Shown in pieces: positions 24,496-33,474 of a stretch of DNA of 38,816 nt (position 1 is the stretch's first letter; the number at the start of each line of letters is the position of its first letter). The notes under the pieces are model-generated. The model did no database searches and was not told where the DNA came from. It saw nothing but the letters and a program-made list of their open reading frames with translations. The stretch is from CBFHWY01 sp965659675 (lineage in GTDB: Bacteria > Bacteroidota > Bacteroidia > Flavobacteriales_G > Salibacteraceae), in contig CBFHWY010000020.1 of the NCBI GenBank assembly GCA_965659675.1, positions 1-38,816 on the forward strand, given 5' to 3'. The position numbers were made by a program, and so were the translations under genes.

Positions 24496-26028
24496 ATGAG
24501 GTATTTCCTTTCATTTTTATTCAGTCTTATTGCTTTATCAGGCTTTACCCAAAGCAAGATAGAGATCGTCAATGCCGATGACCTCATCTTTGATAACAGT
24601 TCAGGCATCGAGGCCAAAAGATTGGTAGGGAATGTGGTGATGAAACACGAAAACACCATGATGTATTGCGATAGCGCTTACCTCTACGATGACAATAATT
24701 CTCTGGATGCATATAGCAATGTGAAGATCCTGGAAGGAGATAGCATAGAGATGACCGGGAACTTTCTTCGCTATGAAGGTGCCGCGAAGCTGGCCTATTT
24801 TAAGGGGGATGTTGAGTTAAAACACAAAGATCTGCAGCTTCTAACTCCTTCCTTTACTTACGACCGCAATTCAAATTATGGTTTTTACACTCAGGGTGGA
24901 ATCATTTATACCAACGAAAAAAAAGACACGCTAACGAGTAAAAAAGGATATTACTACTCTGACCTATCTGAAGCGCGTTTTAGAGACAGCGTGGTACTTC
25001 GTTCAACTTCCTATCAGCTTTTTAGCGATACCCTCCACTATAATTCCAATACTGAAAGAAGCAGCTTCTATGGGCCTACGAGAATTCAGGATGAGTCTCA
25101 GGTCATTCTATGTGAGAGAGGCTGGACAAACAGCCTTAGCCAGCGATCAGAATTCAGTAAAAATGCTGTGATCTACAGCGAGAACAATGAACTCAGAGGA
25201 GATACCATACAATTTGACCAGGAAGCTTCACTGGGCATCGCTTATGGAAATGTATTTATGGCCGACACTGCTGAAAACTACTTTGTGAGAGGGAATTATG
25301 GCTGGCACTCCAAAAAGGATAGTTTATCCATCATTACCGATGAAGCGGAATACATACAGGTTGAAGACGGCGACAGTTTATTTCTCCACGGTGATAGCCT
25401 TATCGCTAGTTACGACACTGCGAGAAAGAGGTTGATCAAGGTATTTCATGAAGTAGCTTTTTTTAGAGACGATATGCAAGGTCGTTGCGACTCTCTCATT
25501 ATGAGCGATAGCGACTCTTCCATTCACATGTACCATGAACCGATCTTATGGTCTGAAGCGAATCAGATCACAGGTGAATATATACAGCTGCTCAGAAGTA
25601 AGTCAAAGATCGAAAGGATGTTCATCAAGGATGATGCTTTTATATGTAGCGAAGCTGAAGAGGGAAAGTACAATCAGATCAAGGGTAAAAATATGGAGGC
25701 CTTTTTTGAAAAGAATAAACTTCGCAAAGTGATGGTATTTGAGAACCCGAAGACCCTCTATTATGTAGAGGAAAGCGATTCTTCCTATATGGGGCTGAAC
25801 AGTGCTACCTCAGAGAATAAACTGGCCATTTATCTGGATAGCAACAAAGTTGAGCAACTTGTTTTCTATGACAAACCCGGTGGTTTAACCTCTCCTATGG
25901 ATGATGTGAATGAATCCAACTCAAAACTCAAAGGTTTTATATGGCTCAACGCGATCCGACCAAAAAGAAGAGCAGACATATTTCTAGACGTAAAAGACTC
26001 AAATTCAGCGGATTTCCAAGAAATGTGA
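24496..26028 (+). CDS. OstA/LptA-like periplasmic protein
   Basis: A 510-residue exported protein. The signal peptide is MRYFLSFLFSLIALSGFTQ, cleaved around residue 19. The mature part is built of repeated OstA-type strands, such as ANDLIF-like blocks IEIVNADDLIF, RLVGNVVMKHENTMMYCDSAYLY and YFKGDVELKHKDLQL. In Bacteroidota such proteins are counted with LptA, which carries lipopolysaccharide through the periplasm to LptD. It is much longer than E. coli LptA (about 185), as is usual in this phylum. A role in outer-membrane glycolipid transport is inferred. An LptD-like gene lies 9 kb downstream. ATG 24496 is chosen because it opens the signal peptide. Confidence 0.82.
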   Translation: MRYFLSFLFSLIALSGFTQSKIEIVNADDLIFDNSSGIEAKRLVGNVVMKHENTMMYCDSAYLYDDNNSLDAYSNVKILEGDSIEMTGNFLRYEGAAKLAYFKGDVELKHKDLQLLTPSFTYDRNSNYGFYTQGGIIYTNEKKDTLTSKKGYYYSDLSEARFRDSVVLRSTSYQLFSDTLHYNSNTERSSFYGPTRIQDESQVILCERGWTNSLSQRSEFSKNAVIYSENNELRGDTIQFDQEASLGIAYGNVFMADTAENYFVRGNYGWHSKKDSLSIITDEAEYIQVEDGDSLFLHGDSLIASYDTARKRLIKVFHEVAFFRDDMQGRCDSLIMSDSDSSIHMYHEPILWSEANQITGEYIQLLRSKSKIERMFIKDDAFICSEAEEGKYNQIKGKNMEAFFEKNKLRKVMVFENPKTLYYVEESDSSYMGLNSATSENKLAIYLDSNKVEQLVFYDKPGGLTSPMDDVNESNSKLKGFIWLNAIRPKRRADIFLDVKDSNSADFQEM

Positions 26029-26078
26029 CCAAAGTTTTATTCTTTTCAATATGAAAAGCTTCATTTTGTATAAGTGCG

Positions 26079-28248
26079 ATGAGAGTGAATAAGTATTCTT
26101 CCCTGGTTTTTACGCTTCTTTTTGGGCTTTGCCTGAGCCTGACGAACCATAGTGCATCTGCACAATATTGGGCTAAAGGAACTGTTTTCCTTGACCGAAA
26201 TTCAGATGCTTCCCTGGATCGTTTCGATTTCCCGCAGCCAGCGGTGAGGGTGAATATCTACAGAGACCTGGATTCCGATGGCGTAATTGACGGTGTGGAT
26301 ACTCTTGTAGCCACTGGAATAACCAATGGAGATGGTAATTATGAGATTAGGATTCCAGAAGGAAAACTTCTTAATATCAGAGTTTCGAACAACAACGATG
26401 ATGCTGAAGAAGAGATTGATGACGGTTCAATGGACAGAAACAGTACCGACCTTGAGCTTACTGAGGACGGCGGGGATAACCAGCTGGTTGGGATAAGGTT
26501 TAGAAATGTCCCTTTGGTCAACTCTGAAACCATCAATCAGGCTTATATAACATTTACCGTTGACGAAACCAACAGCGGTGCCACCAATATAACTTTTGAA
26601 GGGCAGGACACCGACAATTCCAACGCCTTTAACAATAGTGCGAATGATATTTCGTCCAGAACAAGGACCACTGCTGATGTCGACTGGAGCAATATCCCCG
26701 CATGGACAGCTTCAAGACAGAAACAAGTAAGCCCAGACCTGACCTCGATAGTAGACGAGGTAATCACAAGAGGAGGTTGGACCTCGGGCAATGCACTTAC
26801 TTTTATTATTTCGGGATCTGGAGAAAGAACAGCAGAATCTCACGATGGCAGTAATGCTAACGGTGGACTATGGTTCATCTACCACAAATTTTATTGCGCA
26901 GGTAAATACGGCTGACCTTTCAACGGGTGCAACGCTCACCACCGCATCAACACTTTCATTCAATTTCACGCTACCCGGGGATACAGTGGATAGCTTAAAC
27001 TTTGGTTATGATGGTGAAGCTGTGGGTTGTTTTGCAGTTGCTGATGGAGGTAATATCCTTTACCAGATCAATCGCTTCTCATATTTAGACAGCATCATCG
27101 CTGGAGTAGAAGTACCCAATATTGAAGCGATGACTTTTGACAGGAGTCGCGTTGATATCCTGGGTGCGAATGCAAACCGATTAGGGATCATTGATAAAGT
27201 CACTGGTGGCTTTGATGAAAGAGTAAGCACTTTTGGAACCGGTGGAGGTGCCGCAGGAAACATCACACTCAGTGATGTAGATGCCATAGGAATGGAGGCA
27301 ACACAGGATACATTATGGGCAGTATATCAAACGCGTCTTTTTGTGGCTAATTCAACAACTGGAGCTCATGTTCCAAACTACTTTGGAACTAACATTGACT
27401 ACATTACGGTTACTGGAACAGGGGGGAATATTGATGATGTAGCTGTAGATCCTACTACAGGCACGTTATATGCTACTCAGGCCACTACGCTGTACACCAT
27501 CAACACTACCACTGGCGCAGCTACTTCAGTAGGAGCCATGGGAGTTTCCGATATGGAAGGGATGACCTTTTCTGAAGATGGAGTGCTATATGGGACCACC
27601 GGAACGGGCGCTGGAGCAAGCAGTAACTCTTTTTTCAGCATCAATAAAGCCACAGGTGCGGCAACTTTGAGAACCACTTTTAGTGGAGAGGGTACTGACT
27701 TCGAATCATGTGAATGCCTTGGCGGTTCAACCCTTGGAGGAATTCTTCCGATTTACATGACCCGATTTGATGTTAATGTTCATGACGATCATATTGATAT
27801 CAATTGGACTGCTTATGACGATGTTCTGTCAACATATATAATTGAGCGGAGAAACAATGAGGGTGATTTCCTTGAACTCGCTGAGTTTGATTCGGGCTTT
27901 AACGGCAAAGAAAACAGCTACGAATATGAGGATGTTGAAGCCAGAAATGGTGTGAATTACTACAGGATCAAAAAAATAGATCAACAAGGTAATACTGATT
28001 ATTCAGTAGTAAAAGCAGCGAGAATCAATGAAGAACGCATTGATCAGATTCCGTTTGAAGTATATCCAAACCCTTCGAAGGGTCTCTTTAAATTCAACAG
28101 AAGTATTGACTTTAAGCTTTATGATGCTCAGGGTCGATTCATCAAAGCGTTCAACACTCAGGAATTAGACCTGACAGGTTCAAAACCGGGATTTTATTTC
28201 CTTGAAGGAAGTTCGGAAAGGATTAATAAGATCCTGATCATTCGATAA
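26079..28248 (+). pseudogene. Secreted SdrD-like / T9SS-sorted surface protein broken by a frameshift
   Basis: Two frames together make one plausible protein. Frame one (26079-26915) has a signal peptide ending NHSASAQ, an SdrD B-like domain with Ca-type DLDSDGVIDGVDTL, and FIISGSGERTAESHDGSNA. It then runs out of sense and stops. Frame +1 (visible from about 26857) continues as LTVDYGSSTTNFIAQVNT, then beta-propeller-like repeats (VDPTTGTLYATQ, MTFSEDGVLYGT), and a T9SS type A sorting domain with VYPNPSKGLFKFN near the end. Split, the first half lacks the sorting signal and the second lacks the signal peptide. The shift lies near 26850-26866 and no homopolymer is present there. It may be a real lesion or an assembly indel. 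The stop overlaps the convergent gene by 11 bp. Confidence 0.8.
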
Positions 28249-28738
28249 ACCTGGCGTGCCATGAATCGGCCACCGTGGTTTCCCATGATTCTTTCAGGCT
28301 CTTCTTATCTTCAACTAAATTATTGAATACCGTAGTACTCTTATCTATGGCACCCTCCTGTGCTAGCTTCGACAGGTCGTTCAAATGCGCGTCTTTCAGG
28401 CTATCTTCTGACTTATAGACTACCTGCATCCTATCGCGAAATGACAGTTGCAGTTTCTCTTCGAAGGCCGCGATCAGATTCATCAGTTTGTCTATACTAC
28501 AACCCGTTGCCCCCGCTTGCTCTTCATCCAAATAGATCACCAGGAAACGCTCATACCTTATCTCATAAGTCGCGAAAAGGCTTTTTCCATGAGCTGCCCA
28601 GGAAGGAAGAAATAGTTTCAAATTTGATGCTATAAAATCAATCTCATCGCCATTGAGCATCCGATTTGACTGAAAAACCCAAACTCTGCTCTTTTCAGGC
28701 ATTGTTTCTACCGATGGAATAGTTTGAGTCTCTATCAT
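28238..28738 (-). CDS. Conserved Bacteroidota protein of unknown function (often labelled 'ABC transporter ATPase')
   Basis: A 166-residue soluble protein with the blocks RVWVFQSNRMLNGDEIDFI, LPSWAAHGKSLFATYEIRY, ERFLVIYLDEEQAGATGCS and FRDRMQVVYK. I recall this pattern in a family widespread in Flavobacteriia that databases often name ABC transporter ATPase, but no Walker A or ABC signature is present, so that name is probably wrong. No signal peptide or membrane segment is seen. It shares ATGA with the stop of the HdrB-like gene, so it belongs to this redox/envelope cluster. Function unknown. Confidence 0.78.
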   Translation of the reverse strand: MIETQTIPSVETMPEKSRVWVFQSNRMLNGDEIDFIASNLKLFLPSWAAHGKSLFATYEIRYERFLVIYLDEEQAGATGCSIDKLMNLIAAFEEKLQLSFRDRMQVVYKSEDSLKDAHLNDLSKLAQEGAIDKSTTVFNNLVEDKKSLKESWETTVADSWHARFIE

Positions 28739-29523
28739 AGGTCTGCTGCTTCTGCGATCAACTCGGCAAGATCTTTCACTTCAATACTATCCTCCTGCTC
28801 AAAATGCTTCACCCCGTCGGTCATCATCGTATTACAAAAAGGGCAACCAGCGGCCACAATATCGGCTTTGGTCTCCAGCACATCCTCTGTTCTTTCAATG
28901 TTGACCTCCTTATTGCCTTTTTCAGCCTCTTTGAACATCTGAGCACCTCCTGCACCGCAACAGAGTCCGTTCGACTTGCAGCGCTTCATTTCACGCAGCT
29001 CAGCATCTAGTTTCTCTAAGACTGCACGTGGTGCTTCATATTCTCCATTGGCTCTGCCCAAATAGCAAGGATCATGGAAGGTGATCTTTTTACCCTTGAA
29101 CTTTCCTCCCTCTACTTTGATCTTACCCTCTTCCAAAAGTCTTTGAAGAAACTGACTATGGTGCATCACCTCGTATTTTCCCCCAAGCTCAGGGTATTCA
29201 TTCTTAATGGTGTTGAAGCAATGCGGACAGGTTGTGACAACTCTGGTCACTTCATAGGCATTCATCACCTGGATGTTCTGCATAGCTTGCATCTGAAAGA
29301 GAAATTCATTTCCAGCTCTTTTTGCCGGGTCTCCAGTGCAGCCTTCTTCCGTACCAAGCACAGCGAAACTCACCTCAGCCTTGTTCAAAAGCTTTGCAAA
29401 AGCCTTGGTGATCTTCTTTGCACGATCGTCAAAACTGCCAGCACATCCAACCCAGAACAGCACCTCAGGCTTTTGTCCTGATGCTGTCATTTCAGCCATT
29501 GTTGGTACTTTTAGTTGTTCCAT
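28735..29523 (-). CDS. HdrB-like cysteine-rich (Fe-S) oxidoreductase subunit
   Basis: A 262-residue protein with two cysteine-rich CCG-type domains, as in heterodisulfide reductase subunit B, LutA and GlcF. Visible motifs are VLGTEEGCTGDPAKR, VVTTCPHCFNTIKNEYP, TFHDPCYLGRANG, SNGLCCGAGGAQMF and AAGCPFCNTMM. These cysteines would bind a non-cubane or 4Fe-4S cluster. It probably pairs with the membrane-bound Fe-S protein encoded at 29942-31306, with a HAD gene between them. The electron acceptor is not known for the Bacteroidota version. It lies in the cytoplasm or on the inner membrane. Confidence 0.88.
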   Translation of the reverse strand: MEQLKVPTMAEMTASGQKPEVLFWVGCAGSFDDRAKKITKAFAKLLNKAEVSFAVLGTEEGCTGDPAKRAGNEFLFQMQAMQNIQVMNAYEVTRVVTTCPHCFNTIKNEYPELGGKYEVMHHSQFLQRLLEEGKIKVEGGKFKGKKITFHDPCYLGRANGEYEAPRAVLEKLDAELREMKRCKSNGLCCGAGGAQMFKEAEKGNKEVNIERTEDVLETKADIVAAGCPFCNTMMTDGVKHFEQEDSIEVKDLAELIAEAADL

Positions 29524-29525
29524 AG

Positions 29526-29945
29526 TTAATCTTTAAAGACCTGAACCGTCGCTTCTTTATCGATCAGGTCGGTGAATTTTCCTGCAAAACGAGTAGCTCT
29601 CACAATATGGTTGTCGATCCAGTGATAATTTCCTCCTCGAGGTTTGCCAAAAAGAGTCCCGTGATATTTGAAACCATGCTTTTCCAGCCATTGTTCAGTA
29701 TAATCACGATGCTCTTCAGTACGAGATGTAAAGAAGGTAATGATATGTCCTTCATCAAACCATTTATTCAGGATCTTCAGCGCATCAGGATATACTTCCG
29801 CCGTGAGCATGCGCTCAGGTTCCTCATTTGGGATATCCTCGCAGATCGTACCATCAATATCGATCAGAAAGTTCTTAGTCTCCTCTTCAAGAACAGGCGA
29901 AACGGCCTTACCATCAACGATCTTCTTTTTTAGATCACTCATCAT
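29526..29945 (-). CDS. HAD-superfamily phosphatase-like protein
   Basis: A 139-residue HAD-fold protein. Motif I is FLIDIDGTICED, with DxDGT at 29-33. Motif II is ITFFTSRTEEHRDYTEQWL, and the later loop LFGKPRGGNYHWIDNH supplies the Lys and Asp of motifs III/IV. It is close in size to small HAD phosphatases without a large cap. The substrate is unknown. It shares ATGA with the membrane Fe-S gene upstream and precedes the HdrB-like gene by 2 bp, so it is inserted between two likely partner subunits. A start one codon later is equally possible. Confidence 0.82.
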   Translation of the reverse strand: MMSDLKKKIVDGKAVSPVLEEETKNFLIDIDGTICEDIPNEEPERMLTAEVYPDALKILNKWFDEGHIITFFTSRTEEHRDYTEQWLEKHGFKYHGTLFGKPRGGNYHWIDNHIVRATRFAGKFTDLIDKEATVQVFKD

Positions 29946-31306
29946 TCACTGGCCCAATTCATTCGGTCGGCCTGAGCAAATTGCCAGGGAGCTCCGTTGT
30001 TTTCAATATTGGAGAACATTCCGTTGAGTTCGGTTGGCGCAGCAGATTCTTCCATTACCAGATATCTGCGTAGATCCACAATAATCGATAAGGGATCTAT
30101 GTTGACCGGACAAGCCTCAACACATGCATTGCAGGTTGTACAGGCCCAAAGTTCTTCTGCTTTGATGTAGTAGTGAACAAGAGATTTTCCGTCATCTTTG
30201 AACTCACCATGCTCACGAACATTCTTTCCTACCTCCTCCAGTCTGTCGCGAGTATCCATCATGATCTTTCTGGGAGAGAGAAGTTTACCCGTTTGATTGG
30301 CTGGACATTCAGCTGTGCAACGCCCGCACTCTGTGCATGAATAGGCGTTCATCAACTGAACCCAGTTCAGGTCGGTTACATCTTTAGCTCCAAATCGATC
30401 TGGTGGAGCCTGATCTGCATCAGGAGCAGGAGCGGCAAATGGGTCGGCATTGGGATCCATCATCAACTCCACTTCCTTCTTTACCGAGGCTAAGTTGGTG
30501 AAGCTCCCTTTTTCTTCCAACTTGGAATACCAGGTATTTGGAAAAGCCAAAATGATGTGAAAGTGTTTTGAATAAGGCAAGTAGTTCAAGAATCCAAAGA
30601 TCCCAATGATATGTAGCCACCATGCAACGCGCTCTACGGTGGCAATATCTTCTGGTGATTTTGGCATAAACCCAGTCAACCATGCGCTTAACCAGAAATA
30701 ACTATCCTGCATATCTGCAGCATTGTATTTGCTCAAGCCCATTGAAGCCAGCGCATCGGCTGGAAAGCGCATTAGAATGCTATCTGCCGCATTCATCACC
30801 AGGAAGGCCATCATTAGTAGGATCTCAAATATGAGAATGTAGTTAGCATCAGCCGTAGGCCATCCTTTCATCTCGGGTTTAAAGAAGCGTCCGATCTTGG
30901 TGATGTTCCTTCTGGCCAGAAATACAACACAGGAAATAAGCACAAGCAAAGCGAGAAACTCAAAGAAGTTGATGAAAGGAACATAAAGGTCTCCAAGTAG
31001 AGGAGCAAACACGCGATGCGTTCCAAGCAATCCATCTAGCAAAATCTCCAGTATCTCAATATTGATGATCACAAATCCTACATAGATGAAAATATGCATG
31101 AGGCCAGCCACTGGTCGATTCACCATCTTACCCTGACCAAGTGCTACCCTGGCCATCACTTTCCAACGATCCGACTTTCGGTCATTGCGATCAAGCTTTT
31201 TCCCAAGGAAAATATTCTTTCTAATTCGCGCCACATTTCGCCAAAAAATGACAACGGCAACGATCAATAAAATGAGGAAAATGAAATTCGCTATTCCAAT
31301 GTGCAT
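29942..31306 (-). CDS. Membrane-bound (Fe-S) oxidoreductase, fused HdrE/HdrC-like
   Basis: A 454-residue protein. The N-terminal half has about five hydrophobic helices (IANFIFLILLIVAVVIF; HIFIYVGFVIINIEILEILL; others), similar to the NarI/HdrE-type membrane subunit. The C-terminal half has two 4Fe-4S motifs, CTECGRCTAECP and CTTCNACVEACP, as in HdrC. Together with the HdrB-like protein it could pass electrons between a quinone pool and a soluble partner, which is inference. ATG 31306 is used. It lies 3 bp after the MCE-protein gene and is coupled to the HAD gene. Confidence 0.87.
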   Translation of the reverse strand: MHIGIANFIFLILLIVAVVIFWRNVARIRKNIFLGKKLDRNDRKSDRWKVMARVALGQGKMVNRPVAGLMHIFIYVGFVIINIEILEILLDGLLGTHRVFAPLLGDLYVPFINFFEFLALLVLISCVVFLARRNITKIGRFFKPEMKGWPTADANYILIFEILLMMAFLVMNAADSILMRFPADALASMGLSKYNAADMQDSYFWLSAWLTGFMPKSPEDIATVERVAWWLHIIGIFGFLNYLPYSKHFHIILAFPNTWYSKLEEKGSFTNLASVKKEVELMMDPNADPFAAPAPDADQAPPDRFGAKDVTDLNWVQLMNAYSCTECGRCTAECPANQTGKLLSPRKIMMDTRDRLEEVGKNVREHGEFKDDGKSLVHYYIKAEELWACTTCNACVEACPVNIDPLSIIVDLRRYLVMEESAAPTELNGMFSNIENNGAPWQFAQADRMNWASE

Positions 31307-31309
31307 GGG

Positions 31310-32302
31310 CTATCTCTGCTTTTTCTCAGGCTTGTCTTTGTCCTTACGTCCAAAGATAGAAAAATGCACATAGCGCTTTGGATTGACCCTCATATCCTCC
31401 AGCAGCATATCCAACTCCAGCGCTGAAGATGAAAGGTTACTGTACAGCGTATCATTGTGAAGCAACATACCGATCGTTCCTTCTCCGCTATTCACCTTGG
31501 TCATGATATCGGCAGTTTGTTTAAGTGCTTTACTGGCATTCATCATGGTCTCGGCAAAGTCTACCTTCGCCAGGGAATCTGATATCTCACTGAAGTTTGC
31601 GATCACATCATTGATCTGAGCATTATTCCGCTTCAGGTTGGTGGAAATCGACTGAACATTCGTAATGATCGCTGAGATCTTTTCAGATTCGCTTGCCACG
31701 AGGTTGTCTACCTTAGTGGCGGTTTGTTCAAGTGTCTGAAAGGACTTTTTGATACTGACAAAACTCGCTGAGAGATTATCACGGGCATCTGTATTCAAAA
31801 TGGATTGAACAATGACCACGGCAGAATCAATGGATCCCAAAAGCTGTTTGGTTTTTTTCTCTAGCGGCTTGATCCGCTCGTCGACTGATTCCTGTAATTC
31901 CTTTTCCACCTCAGAGATCAGGGTATCTCCAATTTGAGCGAGGGCAGTATCTTCATCAAAGATCAGGGCAACCGCTTTTGTTCCCAAAAGGTCCTGACTA
32001 ATGATTCGAGCGGTAGTGTTTTTAGGAATGCTCAAAGCTTCTTCCTGAATCACTATACCAATCAGGATCTTTCCTCTGTTCTGCGGCATAAGACGGGCTT
32101 CATTCACCTTCCCAACCTTAAAGCCATTGACGGTTACAGCATTATCTACGGTTAAGCCATTGACGTGATCGTAGATAGCATAGTATTGTTTCTTGGGTGA
32201 GAAAACATTATTGCCTTTCAAGAAATTAAGGCCGTAATAAAGTAAGCCTATGCTGAGTAGAACAACAATGGCAACGAGTATTTCTTTGGGTATCTTTTTC
32301 AA
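31310..32302 (-). CDS. MlaD/MCE-domain protein
   Basis: A 330-residue protein with one N-terminal membrane anchor (EILVAIVVLLSIGLLYYGLNF) and an MCE domain around residues 38-115 (YDHVNGLTVDNAVTVNGFKVGKV; ARIISQDLLGTKAVALIF). The rest is a long coiled-coil-like helix region rich in Ser, Asn and Ala. MCE proteins form hexameric rings that carry lipids between membranes (Mla-type). The start appears to be TTG at 32302, as the amidase stop lies in frame just upstream and no ATG is present. The ATPase and permease partners are not in the window. Confidence 0.87.
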   Translation of the reverse strand: MKKIPKEILVAIVVLLSIGLLYYGLNFLKGNNVFSPKKQYYAIYDHVNGLTVDNAVTVNGFKVGKVNEARLMPQNRGKILIGIVIQEEALSIPKNTTARIISQDLLGTKAVALIFDEDTALAQIGDTLISEVEKELQESVDERIKPLEKKTKQLLGSIDSAVVIVQSILNTDARDNLSASFVSIKKSFQTLEQTATKVDNLVASESEKISAIITNVQSISTNLKRNNAQINDVIANFSEISDSLAKVDFAETMMNASKALKQTADIMTKVNSGEGTIGMLLHNDTLYSNLSSSALELDMLLEDMRVNPKRYVHFSIFGRKDKDKPEKKQR

Positions 32303-32311
32303 GGCAACAGC

Positions 32312-33448
32312 TTATTTGGATTCTTTTAATGCTTCTGAAATTGGAATTCTCTTCCCATTCTTTACAGCGATTAGGAAAGCATCCTTGTATTTATGTTTTC
32401 TGAGTTTCGTCTGAACTTTTAGTGCTTCATCAAAATCACTTACAGCTCCATAGGTGTATTTGTAGGTGCCATCAACTTGAAGTTCCTCAACTCCCTCTAG
32501 ACCATTGAAGTTCTCTGGCTTCAATTCGATCTGATTTGAAGAAGATGCGATCTGAACCTTAAACAGGATCCCTTTCTGTGCTTTCCTGGATTTTGTATTC
32601 TCGGCTGGCTTTGGCATATCGTCCGGAAGACTCTGCTCAATTTCCTGCTCCCTACCCTCGATCTCGGCTTTGTAATTTCCAAATGCCTCACTTATTGCTG
32701 TAGCGATCACCTCTTGATTTTCTTTTTTGCTGAGGTATTTACTCTCTTCTGCATTTGTCACAAAGCCCGTCTCGATAAGTATACTCGGCATGGTTGTTTT
32801 GTAGAGTACCAGAAAACCCGCTTGTTTAACACCTCGATCTCGTCTCCCAAGATCAGTGAACTCGCGTTGAACCTTATCTGCAATACTCAAGCTCTGCTCC
32901 ATGAATGCACTTTGCATTAGTGTGAGGGCAACATAAGACTCATCACTCTTTGGGTCAAAACCTTCATATTCGGCTTCGTAGTTATCTTCCATCAGGATCA
33001 CCGCGTTCTCGGCTTTTGCCGTTTCTAAGTTTGCTTTGGTTCGGTGAAGACCCAAAGTGAAGGTCTCGGTTCCGTGAGCCGATTTGTTTGCCGCCGCATT
33101 GGCGTGTACACTAATGAAAAGGTCTGCGTTAAGCCTGTTTGCGATACGTGCCCTTTCATACAAACTCACAAATTCGTCGTTGTCGCGAGTGTAAACAACC
33201 TTAACATCCTTGAATTTCTCTTTAATGGCTCTTCCGGTCATTAGGGAAATATTCAAGGCCACATCTTTCTCTAAAACATTTCCTACTCCGATCTTCCCAG
33301 GGTCTTTGCCACCGTGTCCTGCATCGATCACCACCGTCTTCAAACCATATTCCAACGGAAATATCGGTTTGAACGATGTACACACACAAACAAGCACAAA
33401 TACAAGGGCTGCTGCTGAAATAGTCTTAAGGACTCTTATAATTCTCAC
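32312..33448 (-). CDS. N-acetylmuramoyl-L-alanine amidase with SPOR-like C-terminus
   Basis: A 378-residue exported Amidase_3 enzyme cutting the amide bond between muramic acid and the stem peptide. An N-terminal signal/anchor (ISAAALVFVLVCVCTSFKP) is followed by the zinc site: VVIDAGHGGKDPGKIG, NVLEKDVALNISL, ADLFISVHANAA and the catalytic Glu in SILIETGFVTNAEE. The C-terminal ~90 residues (FKVQIASSSNQIEL, YTYGAVSDFDEALK) look like a peptidoglycan-binding SPOR-type domain, which would place it at the division site. Start is GTG at 33448, 26 bp from the divergent LptD-like gene. Confidence 0.9.
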   Translation of the reverse strand: MRIIRVLKTISAAALVFVLVCVCTSFKPIFPLEYGLKTVVIDAGHGGKDPGKIGVGNVLEKDVALNISLMTGRAIKEKFKDVKVVYTRDNDEFVSLYERARIANRLNADLFISVHANAAANKSAHGTETFTLGLHRTKANLETAKAENAVILMEDNYEAEYEGFDPKSDESYVALTLMQSAFMEQSLSIADKVQREFTDLGRRDRGVKQAGFLVLYKTTMPSILIETGFVTNAEESKYLSKKENQEVIATAISEAFGNYKAEIEGREQEIEQSLPDDMPKPAENTKSRKAQKGILFKVQIASSSNQIELKPENFNGLEGVEELQVDGTYKYTYGAVSDFDEALKVQTKLRKHKYKDAFLIAVKNGKRIPISEALKESK

Positions 33449-33474
33449 CTATTCTGATTGAAGTTTATGTAGTT

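Noticed and set aside
26791..26915. Programmed frameshift in the SdrD/T9SS gene
   Set aside because: No slippery heptamer or homopolymer is present at the crossover, and such secreted proteins are not known to me to use frameshifting.
28238..28738. ABC transporter ATPase
   Set aside because: No Walker A, Walker B or ABC signature is present; the common database name appears to be a misannotation.
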